A stretch of 64,000 nucleotides of DNA from Rubellimicrobium arenae (GTDB lineage: Bacteria > Pseudomonadota > Alphaproteobacteria > Rhodobacterales > Rhodobacteraceae), in the NCBI RefSeq assembly GCF_017916295.1, contig NZ_JAFMSS010000006.1, positions 1 through 64,000 on the forward strand. Reading direction: 5' to 3'. Below the pieces are notes generated by a model. It had not been told where the DNA came from. It ran no database searches and saw only the letters and a program-made list of their open reading frames with translations. Below are positions 7,826-16,488 of the stretch, one piece after another (positions within the stretch are counted from its first letter, which is position 1; the number at the start of each line of letters is the position of its first letter). The position numbers and the translations under genes were made by a program.

Positions 7826-9238
7826 TTACGGCGTGGCTTCGCCGTCCGACGGTGCCATGTCGACCGGCTCCTCGGCCGGGCCCCCCGCCGTCGCACCTTC
7901 TCCCGCAGGGACAAGGGCCGCGTCGGGAGAGGTTCCGGCATCGAGGCCCTCGGGCTGGCCCACCACCACGAAGTGCAGGCTCTCGGGATCGAGGCGCTCG
8001 GCCGCGACCCGCTTGATGTCGTCCATGGTCACCGCCTCGATGTACGAGTTGCGGTTCACGACGTATTCGGGCGGCAGGCCGATCATCTGCATTCCGACAA
8101 GGATGCCTGCGATCTGCGCATTGCCGTCGAAGCGGAGCGGGTATTCGCCGGTGATGTAGGTCTTGGCCCCGGTCAGTTCCTCCTCGGTCACGCCATTCGC
8201 CGCGACGTCGGCCCAGATGGAGCGCACGAGGTCGATGGCCTGCCCGATGGTCTGGTTGGCCGAGGCCACGGAGCCGAGCCACAGGTCCGTGTAATCCTTG
8301 TCCACCAGGGAGGTCCCGATCCCGTAGGTGAGCCCCCGCTTCTCTCGCACCTCGTCCATGAGGCGCGACTCGAAGCCGCCGCCGCCCAGGATGTGGTTGA
8401 GCACATAGGCGGCGAAGTAGTCGGGGTCGTCCCGTTCGGGTCCCGTCTGACCAAAGATCGCGACGGCCTGGGGGGTCGGGTAGTCCACCACCGTGGTGCC
8501 GCCGTGCAGGTCCGCCTCGGCGACCTGGGGCAGCGGCGGACCGTCCTCGGGCAGGTCGCCCAGCAGGGTGTCGAGCAGCCGGCCCAACTCCTCGGGCGTG
8601 ATGTCGCCCACCGCGCCCACATAGACCCGCGACCTTACCAGGGTGTCGCGATGCGCCTGGAGCAGATCCTCGCGCGTCAGGGTGGCGACCGACTCGCTCG
8701 TGCCGTTGATGCTGGAGCCGTAGGGATGATCGGGGAAGGCTTCGGCCATGAAGGTGTCGCTGGCGATCGACTGCGGGTCCTGCGCATCTGACGCGATGAT
8801 CGACTGGACCTGCCCGCGCACCCGCTCGATGGCGTCGGGATCGAAGCGGGGCTCCACCAGCGCCTGCCGGAGGAGGTCGACCGCCTGGTCGCGGTTGTCG
8901 CTCAGCATGGTGGCCGAGATGCCGATCGCGTCGTCGAAGGCGTCGAAGCCATACGACGCGGCGAGCCCCTCGCGCGCTTCCTGGAACTCGCGGGCGTCCA
9001 TGTCGCCCGACCCTTCCTCCAGAAGCGCCGTCATCAGGTTGACCGACCCGCGCTTGCCGTCGCGGTCGAGGTTGGCGCCGCCCCGGATGCGGATCTCGAG
9101 GGCGGTGAAAGGAATGGAGTGCTCCTCGACCAGCCAGGCCTTGATCCCGCCCGGCGAGGTCACCTGCTGGATCTGGATGTCCGCCTGCGCCACCACGGCC
9201 CAGAGCGAAAGAACGGAGGCAAGGATGACGCGGATCAT
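7826..9238 (-). CDS. M16 peptidase-like protein, non-catalytic subunit
   Basis: A 470-residue exported protein (signal peptide MIRVILASVLSLWAVVAQA) with the two-lobed M16/pitrilysin fold. The zinc motif HxxEH is missing: the aligned helix reads GSVNLMTALLEEG (residues 64-76), with Asn and Thr at the metal positions. The C-terminal half keeps the M16 RGLTYGIGTS-type loop. It overlaps the upstream active M16 gene by 4 nt (ATGA), so the two are translationally coupled and probably form a heterodimer, as in mitochondrial processing peptidase or sphingomonad M16 pairs. The C-terminus is Ala/Gly/Pro-rich. Confidence 0.85.
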   Translation of the reverse strand: MIRVILASVLSLWAVVAQADIQIQQVTSPGGIKAWLVEEHSIPFTALEIRIRGGANLDRDGKRGSVNLMTALLEEGSGDMDAREFQEAREGLAASYGFDAFDDAIGISATMLSDNRDQAVDLLRQALVEPRFDPDAIERVRGQVQSIIASDAQDPQSIASDTFMAEAFPDHPYGSSINGTSESVATLTREDLLQAHRDTLVRSRVYVGAVGDITPEELGRLLDTLLGDLPEDGPPLPQVAEADLHGGTTVVDYPTPQAVAIFGQTGPERDDPDYFAAYVLNHILGGGGFESRLMDEVREKRGLTYGIGTSLVDKDYTDLWLGSVASANQTIGQAIDLVRSIWADVAANGVTEEELTGAKTYITGEYPLRFDGNAQIAGILVGMQMIGLPPEYVVNRNSYIEAVTMDDIKRVAAERLDPESLHFVVVGQPEGLDAGTSPDAALVPAGEGATAGGPAEEPVDMAPSDGEATP

Positions 9239-10638
9239 TGTTGGGCTTCCTCGGCAGGAACGTCCTCGGGAGAGGCGGGGGCGGGCTCCGCGGCGGCCGG
9301 GGCGGGCTGCGACCCTCCGGAGGCGGGAGCGGTCACGTAAAGCGTGACCGAGGATCGCGGATCGAGCACATCGCGCGCCGCGGCCATGATGTCCTCGGCC
9401 GTGACCTGCTGAAGCACCTCGGGCCAGGAGGTGATGTCATCGACCGTGAGCCCCGAGGCGAGCCCCGCGCCGTAGCGGTTGGCCAGCCCTTCCACGTTGT
9501 CGCGGGCGTAGATCTCGGAGGCCTTGAGCTGCGTGCGGATCCGCTCGAGCTGCGCCGCGTCGACGCCGTCCTGCAGGAACTCGGCCAGGGCCCCGTCCAT
9601 GGCGGCTTCGGCCTCTTCCAGCGTCACGCCCGGCTGCGGCGCGACGGTCAGGCTGAAAGTGCCGTCGTCCAGGGCGGTGCCGTCGTAGCCCGCGCCCGAA
9701 AAGAGCGCGACCTGCGATTCGAAGGTCAGCTTCTCGGCCAGGACCGAGGTGAAGGACGACCCGCCCAGGATCTCGGCCAAGTAGGTCAGGGCGGCGGCCT
9801 CCTTCTGGTCGCCGGCCTTGCGCGCGGGGGCGATGTAGGTGCGGGCCGCATAGGGCTGCGACACGCGCGGGTCCTCGTAGGTCATGTGGCGCTGGGCCAG
9901 TTGCGGCGGCTCCTGCGCACGGAACCGTTCGGGCAGGCCGGGCTCGGCCGGAAGCACGCCGTAGTGATCCTTGGCCATGGCGATGACGTCCTGCGGGTCC
10001 ACGTCCCCCGCGACGACCAGGATCGCGTTGTTCGGCGAATAATAGAGGTCATAGAAGGCGCGCACGGGCCCCTGGTCCAGCGCCTCCATCTCCTGCCGCC
10101 AGCCGATGACCGGCGTGCCGTAACGCGAGTTCAGGAACAGCGCGGCCCGCATCTGCTCCTGCGCGATGGCGCCGGGGTTGCTGTCCACGCGGGTGCTGCG
10201 TTCCTCCAGGATCACCTGCCGTTCGGTGGCGATGTCCTCGTCGGTGAGCTGGAGGTCGTTCATGCGATCCGCCTCCATGGTCATCATGAGGGCGAGGCGG
10301 TCGGCCGCGACCCGCTGGTAGTAAGCGGTGTAGTCGAAGCTGGTGAAGGCGTTGTCAGTGCCCCCGTTCTCGGCCACCGTGCGGCTGAACTCCCCGGCGG
10401 CCATGTCATCCGTGGCCTTGAACATCAGGTGCTCGAGGAAGTGCGCGGCCCCCGAGACGCCGGGGGGCTCGTCGGCGGAGCCGGTCCTGTACCAGACCAT
10501 GTGGACCGCGACCGGCGCGCGGTGGTCCTCGATCACCACCACCTCCATGCCGTTGTCTAGCGTGGCGGTGGTCACCTCCTGCGCCAGGGCGGGAGAGGCG
10601 GCAATCAGGCCCAGCATCAGGGCGGGCAGGCGGGTCAC
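9235..10638 (-). CDS. M16 zinc peptidase, catalytic subunit
   Basis: A 467-residue exported M16 metallopeptidase. It has a signal peptide (MTRLPALMLGLIAASPALAQ), the inverted zinc motif HFLEH at about 66-70 with the third-ligand region EEAEA/ETER following, and the downstream YYSPNNAILVVAGDV segment. A 25-residue Pro/Ala/Glu-rich tail closes the protein. I start at the GTG at 10638 because AGGAG lies about 10 nt upstream and the signal peptide begins there; an open frame extends 21 codons further. It is coupled by ATGA to the inactive partner gene. Confidence 0.9.
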   Translation of the reverse strand: MTRLPALMLGLIAASPALAQEVTTATLDNGMEVVVIEDHRAPVAVHMVWYRTGSADEPPGVSGAAHFLEHLMFKATDDMAAGEFSRTVAENGGTDNAFTSFDYTAYYQRVAADRLALMMTMEADRMNDLQLTDEDIATERQVILEERSTRVDSNPGAIAQEQMRAALFLNSRYGTPVIGWRQEMEALDQGPVRAFYDLYYSPNNAILVVAGDVDPQDVIAMAKDHYGVLPAEPGLPERFRAQEPPQLAQRHMTYEDPRVSQPYAARTYIAPARKAGDQKEAAALTYLAEILGGSSFTSVLAEKLTFESQVALFSGAGYDGTALDDGTFSLTVAPQPGVTLEEAEAAMDGALAEFLQDGVDAAQLERIRTQLKASEIYARDNVEGLANRYGAGLASGLTVDDITSWPEVLQQVTAEDIMAAARDVLDPRSSVTLYVTAPASGGSQPAPAAAEPAPASPEDVPAEEAQQ

Positions 10639-10738
10639 GGGCGAATTCCTCCGGACAGCGGACAGTTGGGGCACAGTCCACCGAACATAGGCGACCCGCA
10701 AGCCGGGGCTACGCTGACGTGATGAGGCGCGAGGCGGC

Positions 10739-10948
10739 CTAGCGGCCCGGGGTCGCCCGGTTGACGCCGCCCGGTGCGGGAAGGTCCAGCGTGGCGGGCG
10801 TCACCAGGGGCAGCGCCGGGGCCAGAATGACCGGATTGGGCGTGGCCTTGCCGAAGGTGGCACGCCAGTCGCCCTGCACGCCACCGCAGGCGCTGAGGAA
10901 GATCAGTGCGGCCCAGGCCGCCCGGCGAAGGCGAGTTGACGCGGTCAT
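10739..10948 (-). CDS. Very small predicted lipoprotein
   Basis: A 69-residue protein, MTASTRLRRAAWAALIFLSACGG..., with a clear lipobox LSAC at about residue 21 followed by a short proline-rich mature part (PNPVILAPALPLVTPATLDLP). The ATG at 10948 is preceded by GAGGGC. The gene lies 31 bp after lspA, the signal peptidase that should process it, and 100 bp before the M16 pair. Similar small proline-rich lipoproteins occur at this position in Rhodobacterales, where their function is unknown to me. Confidence 0.7.
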   Translation of the reverse strand: MTASTRLRRAAWAALIFLSACGGVQGDWRATFGKATPNPVILAPALPLVTPATLDLPAPGGVNRATPGR

Positions 10949-10979
10949 GCAGCCCTCATAGCGCAGCCATTTCCAGGCG

Positions 10980-11501
10980 TCACCCCGTCTTTGCGGGCTT
11001 CGGCCGCTGCGGCTTCTTCTTTCCCCGCCCGGCGAACAGCACAAGCCCCGCCGCTCCGGCGAAGACGGCGATGTCGGCCACGTTGAACGCGTAAGGGTTC
11101 TCGATGCCGCAGCAGCTCATGTTCAGGAAGTCCGCCACGGCGCCGTAGAGCACGCGGTCCACGACGTTCCCGAGCGCCCCCCCGATCAGCAGGCCGGCCG
11201 CAGCGTGGACGAGCCGTCCCCCGCCTTCGCGCAGGATCCAGACCACGACGAATCCCGAGATCGCGATCGCCAGGGCGACCAGCACCCAGCGCATGTCGAT
11301 GTCCGCCAGGAGCCCGAAGTTCACGCCCCGGTTCCAGGCCATGCGGAAGTTGACGAGCGGCGGAAGGACGTCGATCTCCAGACGGGTCCGGAGGTCGAGC
11401 CAATGGACCACGAACCATTTCGTGGCCTGGTCGAGGATGAAGATCCAGAAGGCCGTCCAGGCCATCAGGCGCGTTGGAGGCGGCTGGCGCAGGCGGGGCA
11501 T
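10980..11501 (-). CDS. lspA: Lipoprotein signal peptidase (signal peptidase II)
   Basis: A 173-residue inner-membrane aspartyl protease that cleaves prolipoprotein signal peptides after lipidation. Four hydrophobic segments are visible. The catalytic aspartates are D115 in GGALGNVVDRVLYG and D143 in FNVADIAVF, and the family box WNRGVNFGLL is present. A lysine-rich cytoplasmic tail ends the protein. The stop codon of purH and this start are separated by a single base, so the two genes are coupled. Several lipoprotein genes of this window (10739, 5361) are potential substrates. Confidence 0.96.
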   Translation of the reverse strand: MPRLRQPPPTRLMAWTAFWIFILDQATKWFVVHWLDLRTRLEIDVLPPLVNFRMAWNRGVNFGLLADIDMRWVLVALAIAISGFVVVWILREGGGRLVHAAAGLLIGGALGNVVDRVLYGAVADFLNMSCCGIENPYAFNVADIAVFAGAAGLVLFAGRGKKKPQRPKPAKTG

Positions 11502-11502
11502 G

Positions 11503-13065
11503 TCAGTGCCGGAAATGGCGCATGTCGGTGAACACCATCGCGAGGCCCGCCTCGTCCGCCGCCGCGATCACCTCGGCGTCGCGCATCGACCCGCCGGGCT
11601 GGATCGCCGCCGTGGCTCCGGCCTCGGCCGCGGCCAGAAGCCCGTCGGCGAAGGGGAAGAACGCGTCCGAGGCCACGACCGGGCCCTGCGGCGGCGCCGC
11701 CATCTCGGCCATCTTGCGGGCGGCGATGCGGACCGAATCGACCCGGCTCATCTGCCCCGCGCCGATCCCGACCGTCGCCCCGCCCTTGGCAAGGACGATG
11801 GCGTTCGACTTCACGTGCTTGGCGACGCGCCAGGCAAAGAGCAGGTCGCGCATCTCCTCCTTGGTGGGCGCGCGCCGCGTCACGACGCGCAGCCGCCCCA
11901 TGTCGAGCACGCCCGCGTCGCGGTCCTGCACCAGGAACCCGCCCGCGACCTGCTTCCACATGAGGCCCGGCGCAGTCGCCTCGGGCAGCCCGTCCGCCAG
12001 CAGCAGCCGCAGGTTCCCCTTGCGCCCCAGCGCCTCCCGCGCCGCATCGTCGGCCCCGGGCGCGATCACCACCTCGGTGAAGACCTTGGCGATGGCCTCG
12101 GCGGCCTCGGCGTCCAGCGGGCGGTTCAGGGCGACGATGCCGCCGAAGGCGCTTACCGGATCGCAGGCCAGAGCCTTGGCATAGGCCTCGGCCAGGGACC
12201 CGGCCGTGCCGACGCCGCAGGGGTTGGCGTGCTTGACGATGACGCAGGCCGCGCCCTCGTCGGCGGGGAACTCGGCCGCGATCTCGTAGGCCGCGTCGGT
12301 GTCGGCGATGTTGTTGTAGGACAGCTCCTTGCCCTGCACCTGGACCGCCGTCGCCACGCCGGGCCGCGCCTCGCCGCCGCGATAGAAGGCGGCCGTCTGG
12401 TGCGGGTTCTCTCCGTAGCGGAGCGTCTGAACCAGCCGCCCGGTGAACGCCCGGAACGCCGGCGCGGCCTCGCCCTTGGACATCCAGGCCGCGATCGCCG
12501 AGTCGTATTCCGCCGTGCGCGCGAAGGCCTTCTGCGCCAAGGCCCGCCGGAACGCCCCGGTGGTGCCCCCGTTCGCGGCCAGTTCCCCCAGCAGCGCCGG
12601 GTAGTCGGCCGGGTCGGTCAGCACCGCGACGTCGGCGTGGTTCTTGGCGGCGGCGCGGATCATCGCGGGCCCGCCCACGTCGATCTGCTCCACCGTCTCC
12701 TCGAAGGACGCGCCACGCGCGACCGTCGCCTCGAAGGGATAAAGGTTCACCACCACGAGGTCGATGGGCTCGATCCCGTGCTCCTCCATCTGGGCGGCGT
12801 GCTCGGGGTCGCCGCGCTTGCCCAGGATGCCGCCATGGATGCGGGGGTGCAGGGTCTTGACCCGCCCGCCCAGCATCTCGGGGCTGCCGGTGACCTCGGC
12901 GACCTCGGTCACGGCCAAGCCGGCCTCGCGCAGGAGCCCGGCCGAGTTGCCGGTCGAGACCAGCGCGACGCCCTGGGCAGCCAGCCCGCGCGCCAGATCG
13001 AGCAGCCCGGCCTTGTCCGAGACGGACAGCAGGGCGCGGCGGATGGGTCGCAGGTCTTGGGTCAT
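11503..13065 (-). CDS. purH: Bifunctional AICAR formyltransferase / IMP cyclohydrolase
   Basis: A 520-residue enzyme for the last two steps of purine synthesis. AICAR is formylated with 10-formyl-tetrahydrofolate and the product is cyclised to IMP. The N-terminal IMP cyclohydrolase domain shows RRALLSVSDKAGLLDLA and GGRVKTLHPRIHGGIL. The C-terminal transformylase domain shows RYGENPHQTAAFY, VKHANPCGVG and the SDAFFPFADGL block near the end. Length and motif order are normal. It overlaps the heparinase-like gene by 4 nt (ATGA) and abuts lspA. Confidence 0.97.
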   Translation of the reverse strand: MTQDLRPIRRALLSVSDKAGLLDLARGLAAQGVALVSTGNSAGLLREAGLAVTEVAEVTGSPEMLGGRVKTLHPRIHGGILGKRGDPEHAAQMEEHGIEPIDLVVVNLYPFEATVARGASFEETVEQIDVGGPAMIRAAAKNHADVAVLTDPADYPALLGELAANGGTTGAFRRALAQKAFARTAEYDSAIAAWMSKGEAAPAFRAFTGRLVQTLRYGENPHQTAAFYRGGEARPGVATAVQVQGKELSYNNIADTDAAYEIAAEFPADEGAACVIVKHANPCGVGTAGSLAEAYAKALACDPVSAFGGIVALNRPLDAEAAEAIAKVFTEVVIAPGADDAAREALGRKGNLRLLLADGLPEATAPGLMWKQVAGGFLVQDRDAGVLDMGRLRVVTRRAPTKEEMRDLLFAWRVAKHVKSNAIVLAKGGATVGIGAGQMSRVDSVRIAARKMAEMAAPPQGPVVASDAFFPFADGLLAAAEAGATAAIQPGGSMRDAEVIAAADEAGLAMVFTDMRHFRH

Positions 13066-14864
13066 TCTTCGTCCTCCTCGTCCCAGTCCGCCCGGGGGTT
13101 CAGGTCGCGCAGGCCCTCGGGTGTGCCGCTTCCCTTGGCCAGAGTCCAGCGCAGCCGTGTCGTGGGCTGCAGGGCGCGCCCCGAGAGCACGATCTGCTGG
13201 GCGGAGCGCGGCGTCAGCCGTCCTTCCTCCAGATAGATCGACGGCTCAAGGGCCACCATGCCCTCGTCCGCGCCGCTGAACACCCATTCCTCCCCGCTCG
13301 GGAGGGTGATCGTCACCGATCCGTCGGCGGCCGCATCGGCCTCGGCGTCCGGATGCAGGTGGAAGCGCACCGCAAAGGGCACGCCCAGCCGATCCGCCGC
13401 ATCCAGCGCCGAGTCGAAGACCGCCCGGTCCGCCGCCGTCAGGGTGGTCAACATGTCCTCGCCCCAAAGGCATCGCCCGTCCCCGGACAGCTCCAGGATG
13501 CGCGCGTGGGTCAGACCATGGCTGGCCCGCCAGCCGTCATGGGCCAGTTCGATCCGCTGCCCCTCGCCCGGCGGACCGGCCTCGGCCAGGACGCGCGCGG
13601 GAACCTCGGCCAGGCGCGGCCCGTCCTCTCCCGGAACCGGATGGCCGAGCCGCGAGCTCGAGACGGTGTCGAGCGCCAGGGTGGAATGGCTGGGCGTCGC
13701 GCGCCCGGCCTGCCGCCAGCGCGCGCCGAAGATGCGCCCCGACCCGATGCTGACCACGAGCGGCCTGCGCCCCGAGGTCAGCTCGAACGCCAGCGTCGAG
13801 GCATGGGCGGTCATCGAGGCCGGGCCGGTGGGTGGCGCGGCTGCATCGACGATGACGGTGGTCCGGCCCGCCGCGAGCCGGGCGTACCCCATCCAAAGCG
13901 TCACCCGCCCCCGCAGGATCGCCGCAGAGGCCCGCCCCGCCGCCGCCAGCACCTGGTCGAGCCGCCCTTCGGCTCCTCGGCAGCCGCCGTGAAACCGGGC
14001 TAATCCCCCGTCGGCGTGCCGCAACGCCCGCAGCGTGGGGGCCGCCCGGGCCATGGCCGCTCCGATGGCCGGATCGGGCACGAGATCGGCGCCCGTCAAG
14101 GCGCGATTGGCCGTGACCAGCAGATCCGCGATGTCCAGGAGTTCCTCGGGATTGCGGCTGGCGATCGCGCCCTGAGGGTCGATGGCGCGGCCCGCCTCCT
14201 CCGCGAGCCTCCGCCCCGCCCGCAGCGCGAGCGATCGCCCCTCCGGCAGGGTCAGCCCGGCCAGGATGAGCGAGGTCAGGACGGCCACGCGGGGGCGACC
14301 GGCTGGCGCGGCCCGCAGGCGCCGCTCCAGGAAGGCCGCATGGACGGCCACGACCCGCGCGAGCCGGTCCTCCCCCACCCCGGGCGGATGCAGCAGGAAC
14401 CGCGAATGGCCCAGGCAGCGGATCAGGCGGTCGGCGGCCAGCTCGGCCGTCCAGCCCGGCCCCGTCCCCTTGGCCTCACGGTCGATCCAGTCCCGCGTCC
14501 AGGCCTGCGCCAGCAGGCGGGCCGAGGCCGTTCCCTGCGCCGCCAGATCGTCGAGCCAGCCGAAGCCGTGCAGCCGCGCGGCCTCCGGCTCGGCCAGATC
14601 CCAGATCGAGCGATCCTGCACCGACACGACGGCCTGGCCGGCCCGAAGACGTCCGCGCAGCAACTGTCGCCCCCGCCCCGGGTCGCCGGCGACCCGCGGC
14701 TCGGGCCAGGCGAGGGGTCCCGGCGAGCGGACCCGGGCGGCGAGACGGGCCTGGATCCGGTCGCCCAGCCTGCGGGCCCGTGCCCCCCATCCCGTCGCTC
14801 GGCGCAAACCCTGATCCCTTTGAAGACGTGGGGAACAGTAGGACGGGCGCCGGGCCGTTGTCAT
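13062..14864 (-). CDS. Heparinase II/III family protein
   Basis: A 600-residue protein of the heparinase II/III-like polysaccharide lyase superfamily. It has an alpha/alpha-toroid N-terminal half (about 90-330, with FLLHPPGVGEDRLARV) and a beta-sandwich C-terminal half (about 360-590, including HSTLALD and AHDGWRASHGLTHARIL). No signal peptide is evident, so a cytoplasmic or envelope role is possible; the substrate is unknown. It is fixed next to purH in related genomes as I remember them. The start is uncertain: no good ribosome-binding site precedes the ATG at 14864, and the first 30 residues are arginine-rich and may not be translated. Confidence 0.8.
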   Translation of the reverse strand: MTTARRPSYCSPRLQRDQGLRRATGWGARARRLGDRIQARLAARVRSPGPLAWPEPRVAGDPGRGRQLLRGRLRAGQAVVSVQDRSIWDLAEPEAARLHGFGWLDDLAAQGTASARLLAQAWTRDWIDREAKGTGPGWTAELAADRLIRCLGHSRFLLHPPGVGEDRLARVVAVHAAFLERRLRAAPAGRPRVAVLTSLILAGLTLPEGRSLALRAGRRLAEEAGRAIDPQGAIASRNPEELLDIADLLVTANRALTGADLVPDPAIGAAMARAAPTLRALRHADGGLARFHGGCRGAEGRLDQVLAAAGRASAAILRGRVTLWMGYARLAAGRTTVIVDAAAPPTGPASMTAHASTLAFELTSGRRPLVVSIGSGRIFGARWRQAGRATPSHSTLALDTVSSSRLGHPVPGEDGPRLAEVPARVLAEAGPPGEGQRIELAHDGWRASHGLTHARILELSGDGRCLWGEDMLTTLTAADRAVFDSALDAADRLGVPFAVRFHLHPDAEADAAADGSVTITLPSGEEWVFSGADEGMVALEPSIYLEEGRLTPRSAQQIVLSGRALQPTTRLRWTLAKGSGTPEGLRDLNPRADWDEEDEE

Positions 14865-14903
14865 CCGGGCGGATTCATCAGGTGGATGGGCGTCGCGCCC
14901 GGG

Positions 14904-16211
14904 TCACGCCAGGGGCTTGCGGAACCGGGCGATGAAGAACCCATCGAGGCCCCCCTGCCCGGCCCAGTGGTCCGGCCGGAGGCGCAGCCCGAACTCGGTC
15001 CGCCACTCGGGCTCGATCCCGGGCGCCTCGGGCCGCTCGACCACGAGGCCCGGGTGCCGTTCCAAGGCGGCGGCGGCCTGGACCTCCCCTTCATCCGGCA
15101 GCAGCGAGCAGGTCGAGAAGACGAGCCGGCCGCCGGGCCTGAGCAGCCCGACCGCATGGTCGATCATCCGGGCCTGGAGATCGATGAGGGCTCCGATCTC
15201 CGCGCCGTTGCGCGCTTGCGGCAGGTCGGGGTGGCGCCGGATCGTGCCAGTCGCGGAACAGGGGGCGTCGAGCAGGATCGCGTCCCAGCCATCCTCGTGG
15301 AACTCCAGGACGTCGGCCCGCACGACCCGGGCCTGCAGCCCGGTGCGCACGAGGTTGTCGCGCAACCGGTCCAGCCGCGGGGCCGAAAGGTCGACCGACG
15401 TGACCTCCGCGCCCAGGGCCGCCATCTGGAGGGTCTTGCCCCCCGGCGCCGCGCAAAGGTCGAGCACCCGTTCCCCGCGCACCGGGGCGAGCACCCGCGC
15501 CGGGAGCGCCGCGGCGGCGTCCTGCACCCAGAAGGTGCCCTCCTGGTAGCCCGGGAGGGCCGTCACCTGCGCCCCGGTCTCCAGACGCACGCTTTCGGTC
15601 GGAAGCAGGCGCGCGCCCAGGGCCAGGGCCAACGCCGCCGGGTCCCCCCTGGGGCTCAGGTCCAAAAGAGCCCCGGCCAGATGAGCGGCTTCCATGGCCT
15701 GGACGGTGCCCTCGCCCCAGGCCTCGACCAGCGGCGCGCGGATCCAGTCGGGCAGCACCGGCGGAGGGAGGGCCGCCCAGCCCTCGGGCCCTTCGGCCGC
15801 CAGGCTGCGCAGGACCGCGTTGGCGAGGCTCCGGAAGCCCTCGGTCCGCTTGCCTTCGGCCACGAGGGCCACGACCGCGTTCACGACGCCATGCCCCGCC
15901 GCGCCCTGCCCGATCTCCATGGCCCCGAGCCGCAGGGCGTTCCGCACCGCGAGAGGCGGGGCCTTGCGGAGGCGGGGCGCGAGCCAGGCGTCCGACCGCG
16001 ACAGGTTCCGGAGCGTCTCGACCGCGAGCCGCTGCGCCCGAGCCCGCCCGTCCGGCGGCAGGCTGGCGACCATGGCGGCGGCGCGGGGATCGGAAAGGAG
16101 CATCTCCTCGCCGGTCACGGCGTTGAGGAGCTTGAGCGCAGCCCGGCGCGGGCCAAGCCCTGCCCGGTCCTCCGCCGAATCCTCCACGGGGCGTCTAGGT
16201 TCTCGCGCCAT
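14904..16211 (-). CDS. rsmB: 16S rRNA (cytosine-967-C5)-methyltransferase
   Basis: A 435-residue RsmB (Fmu/Sun). An N-terminal NusB-like RNA-binding domain (about 20-150) is followed by a Rossmann SAM domain with VLDLCAAPGGKT (motif I), the DAPCSATG cysteine block and FSTCSLLPDEGE, whose cysteine is the catalytic nucleophile of RNA m5C enzymes. The start is the ATG at 16211, preceded by AAGGAAGG; the frame runs 54 codons further upstream but that segment is arginine-rich and overlaps the divergent promoter region. The DUF1674 gene is divergent. Confidence 0.93.
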   Translation of the reverse strand: MAREPRRPVEDSAEDRAGLGPRRAALKLLNAVTGEEMLLSDPRAAAMVASLPPDGRARAQRLAVETLRNLSRSDAWLAPRLRKAPPLAVRNALRLGAMEIGQGAAGHGVVNAVVALVAEGKRTEGFRSLANAVLRSLAAEGPEGWAALPPPVLPDWIRAPLVEAWGEGTVQAMEAAHLAGALLDLSPRGDPAALALALGARLLPTESVRLETGAQVTALPGYQEGTFWVQDAAAALPARVLAPVRGERVLDLCAAPGGKTLQMAALGAEVTSVDLSAPRLDRLRDNLVRTGLQARVVRADVLEFHEDGWDAILLDAPCSATGTIRRHPDLPQARNGAEIGALIDLQARMIDHAVGLLRPGGRLVFSTCSLLPDEGEVQAAAALERHPGLVVERPEAPGIEPEWRTEFGLRLRPDHWAGQGGLDGFFIARFRKPLA

Positions 16212-16296
16212 CGCCTTCCTTGCCCCCTTGCGACGGGGCGCCCTATATGACCGGGGTTCCGCGCCCGCAAGGCGCGGCCTGCGCAAGGTGATCCCG

Positions 16297-16470
16297 ATGT
16301 CCGATCCAACCCCGCTTCCGCCCGAAGCGCAACGCGCCCTCGCCGAGGCCGAGGCGCGCCGCAAGGCGTCCAAGCCGCTGGCCCTCCCGCCCGAGCAGGG
16401 CGGTCGCGAAGGCCCCGAGCCCGTGCGCTACGGCGACTACGAGCTGAAGGGCCGCGCCATCGACTTCTGA
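16297..16470 (+). CDS. DUF1674 / SDHAF4-like protein
   Basis: A 57-residue protein, MSDPTPLPPEAQRALAEAEA..., with the C-terminal signature GPEPVRYGDYELKGRAIDF. This is the DUF1674 pattern, also found in the mitochondrial succinate dehydrogenase assembly factor SDHAF4, which protects flavinylated SdhA before complex assembly. A similar chaperone role is inferred, not shown. It is divergent from rsmB and convergent with dapB (18 bp apart). The ribosome-binding site is modest (AAGG at about 16285). Confidence 0.85.
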   Translation: MSDPTPLPPEAQRALAEAEARRKASKPLALPPEQGGREGPEPVRYGDYELKGRAIDF

Positions 16471-16488
16471 GCGGCGTTCGGCGGCCCC

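Noticed and set aside
5833..8016. A 727-codon plus-strand frame opposite mutL
   Set aside because: It mirrors mutL almost exactly and has no domain of its own; its composition is that of an antisense frame.
11293..13236. A 647-codon plus-strand frame opposite lspA and purH
   Set aside because: purH and lspA are unambiguous on the minus strand; the mirrored frame is a GC-skew artefact.
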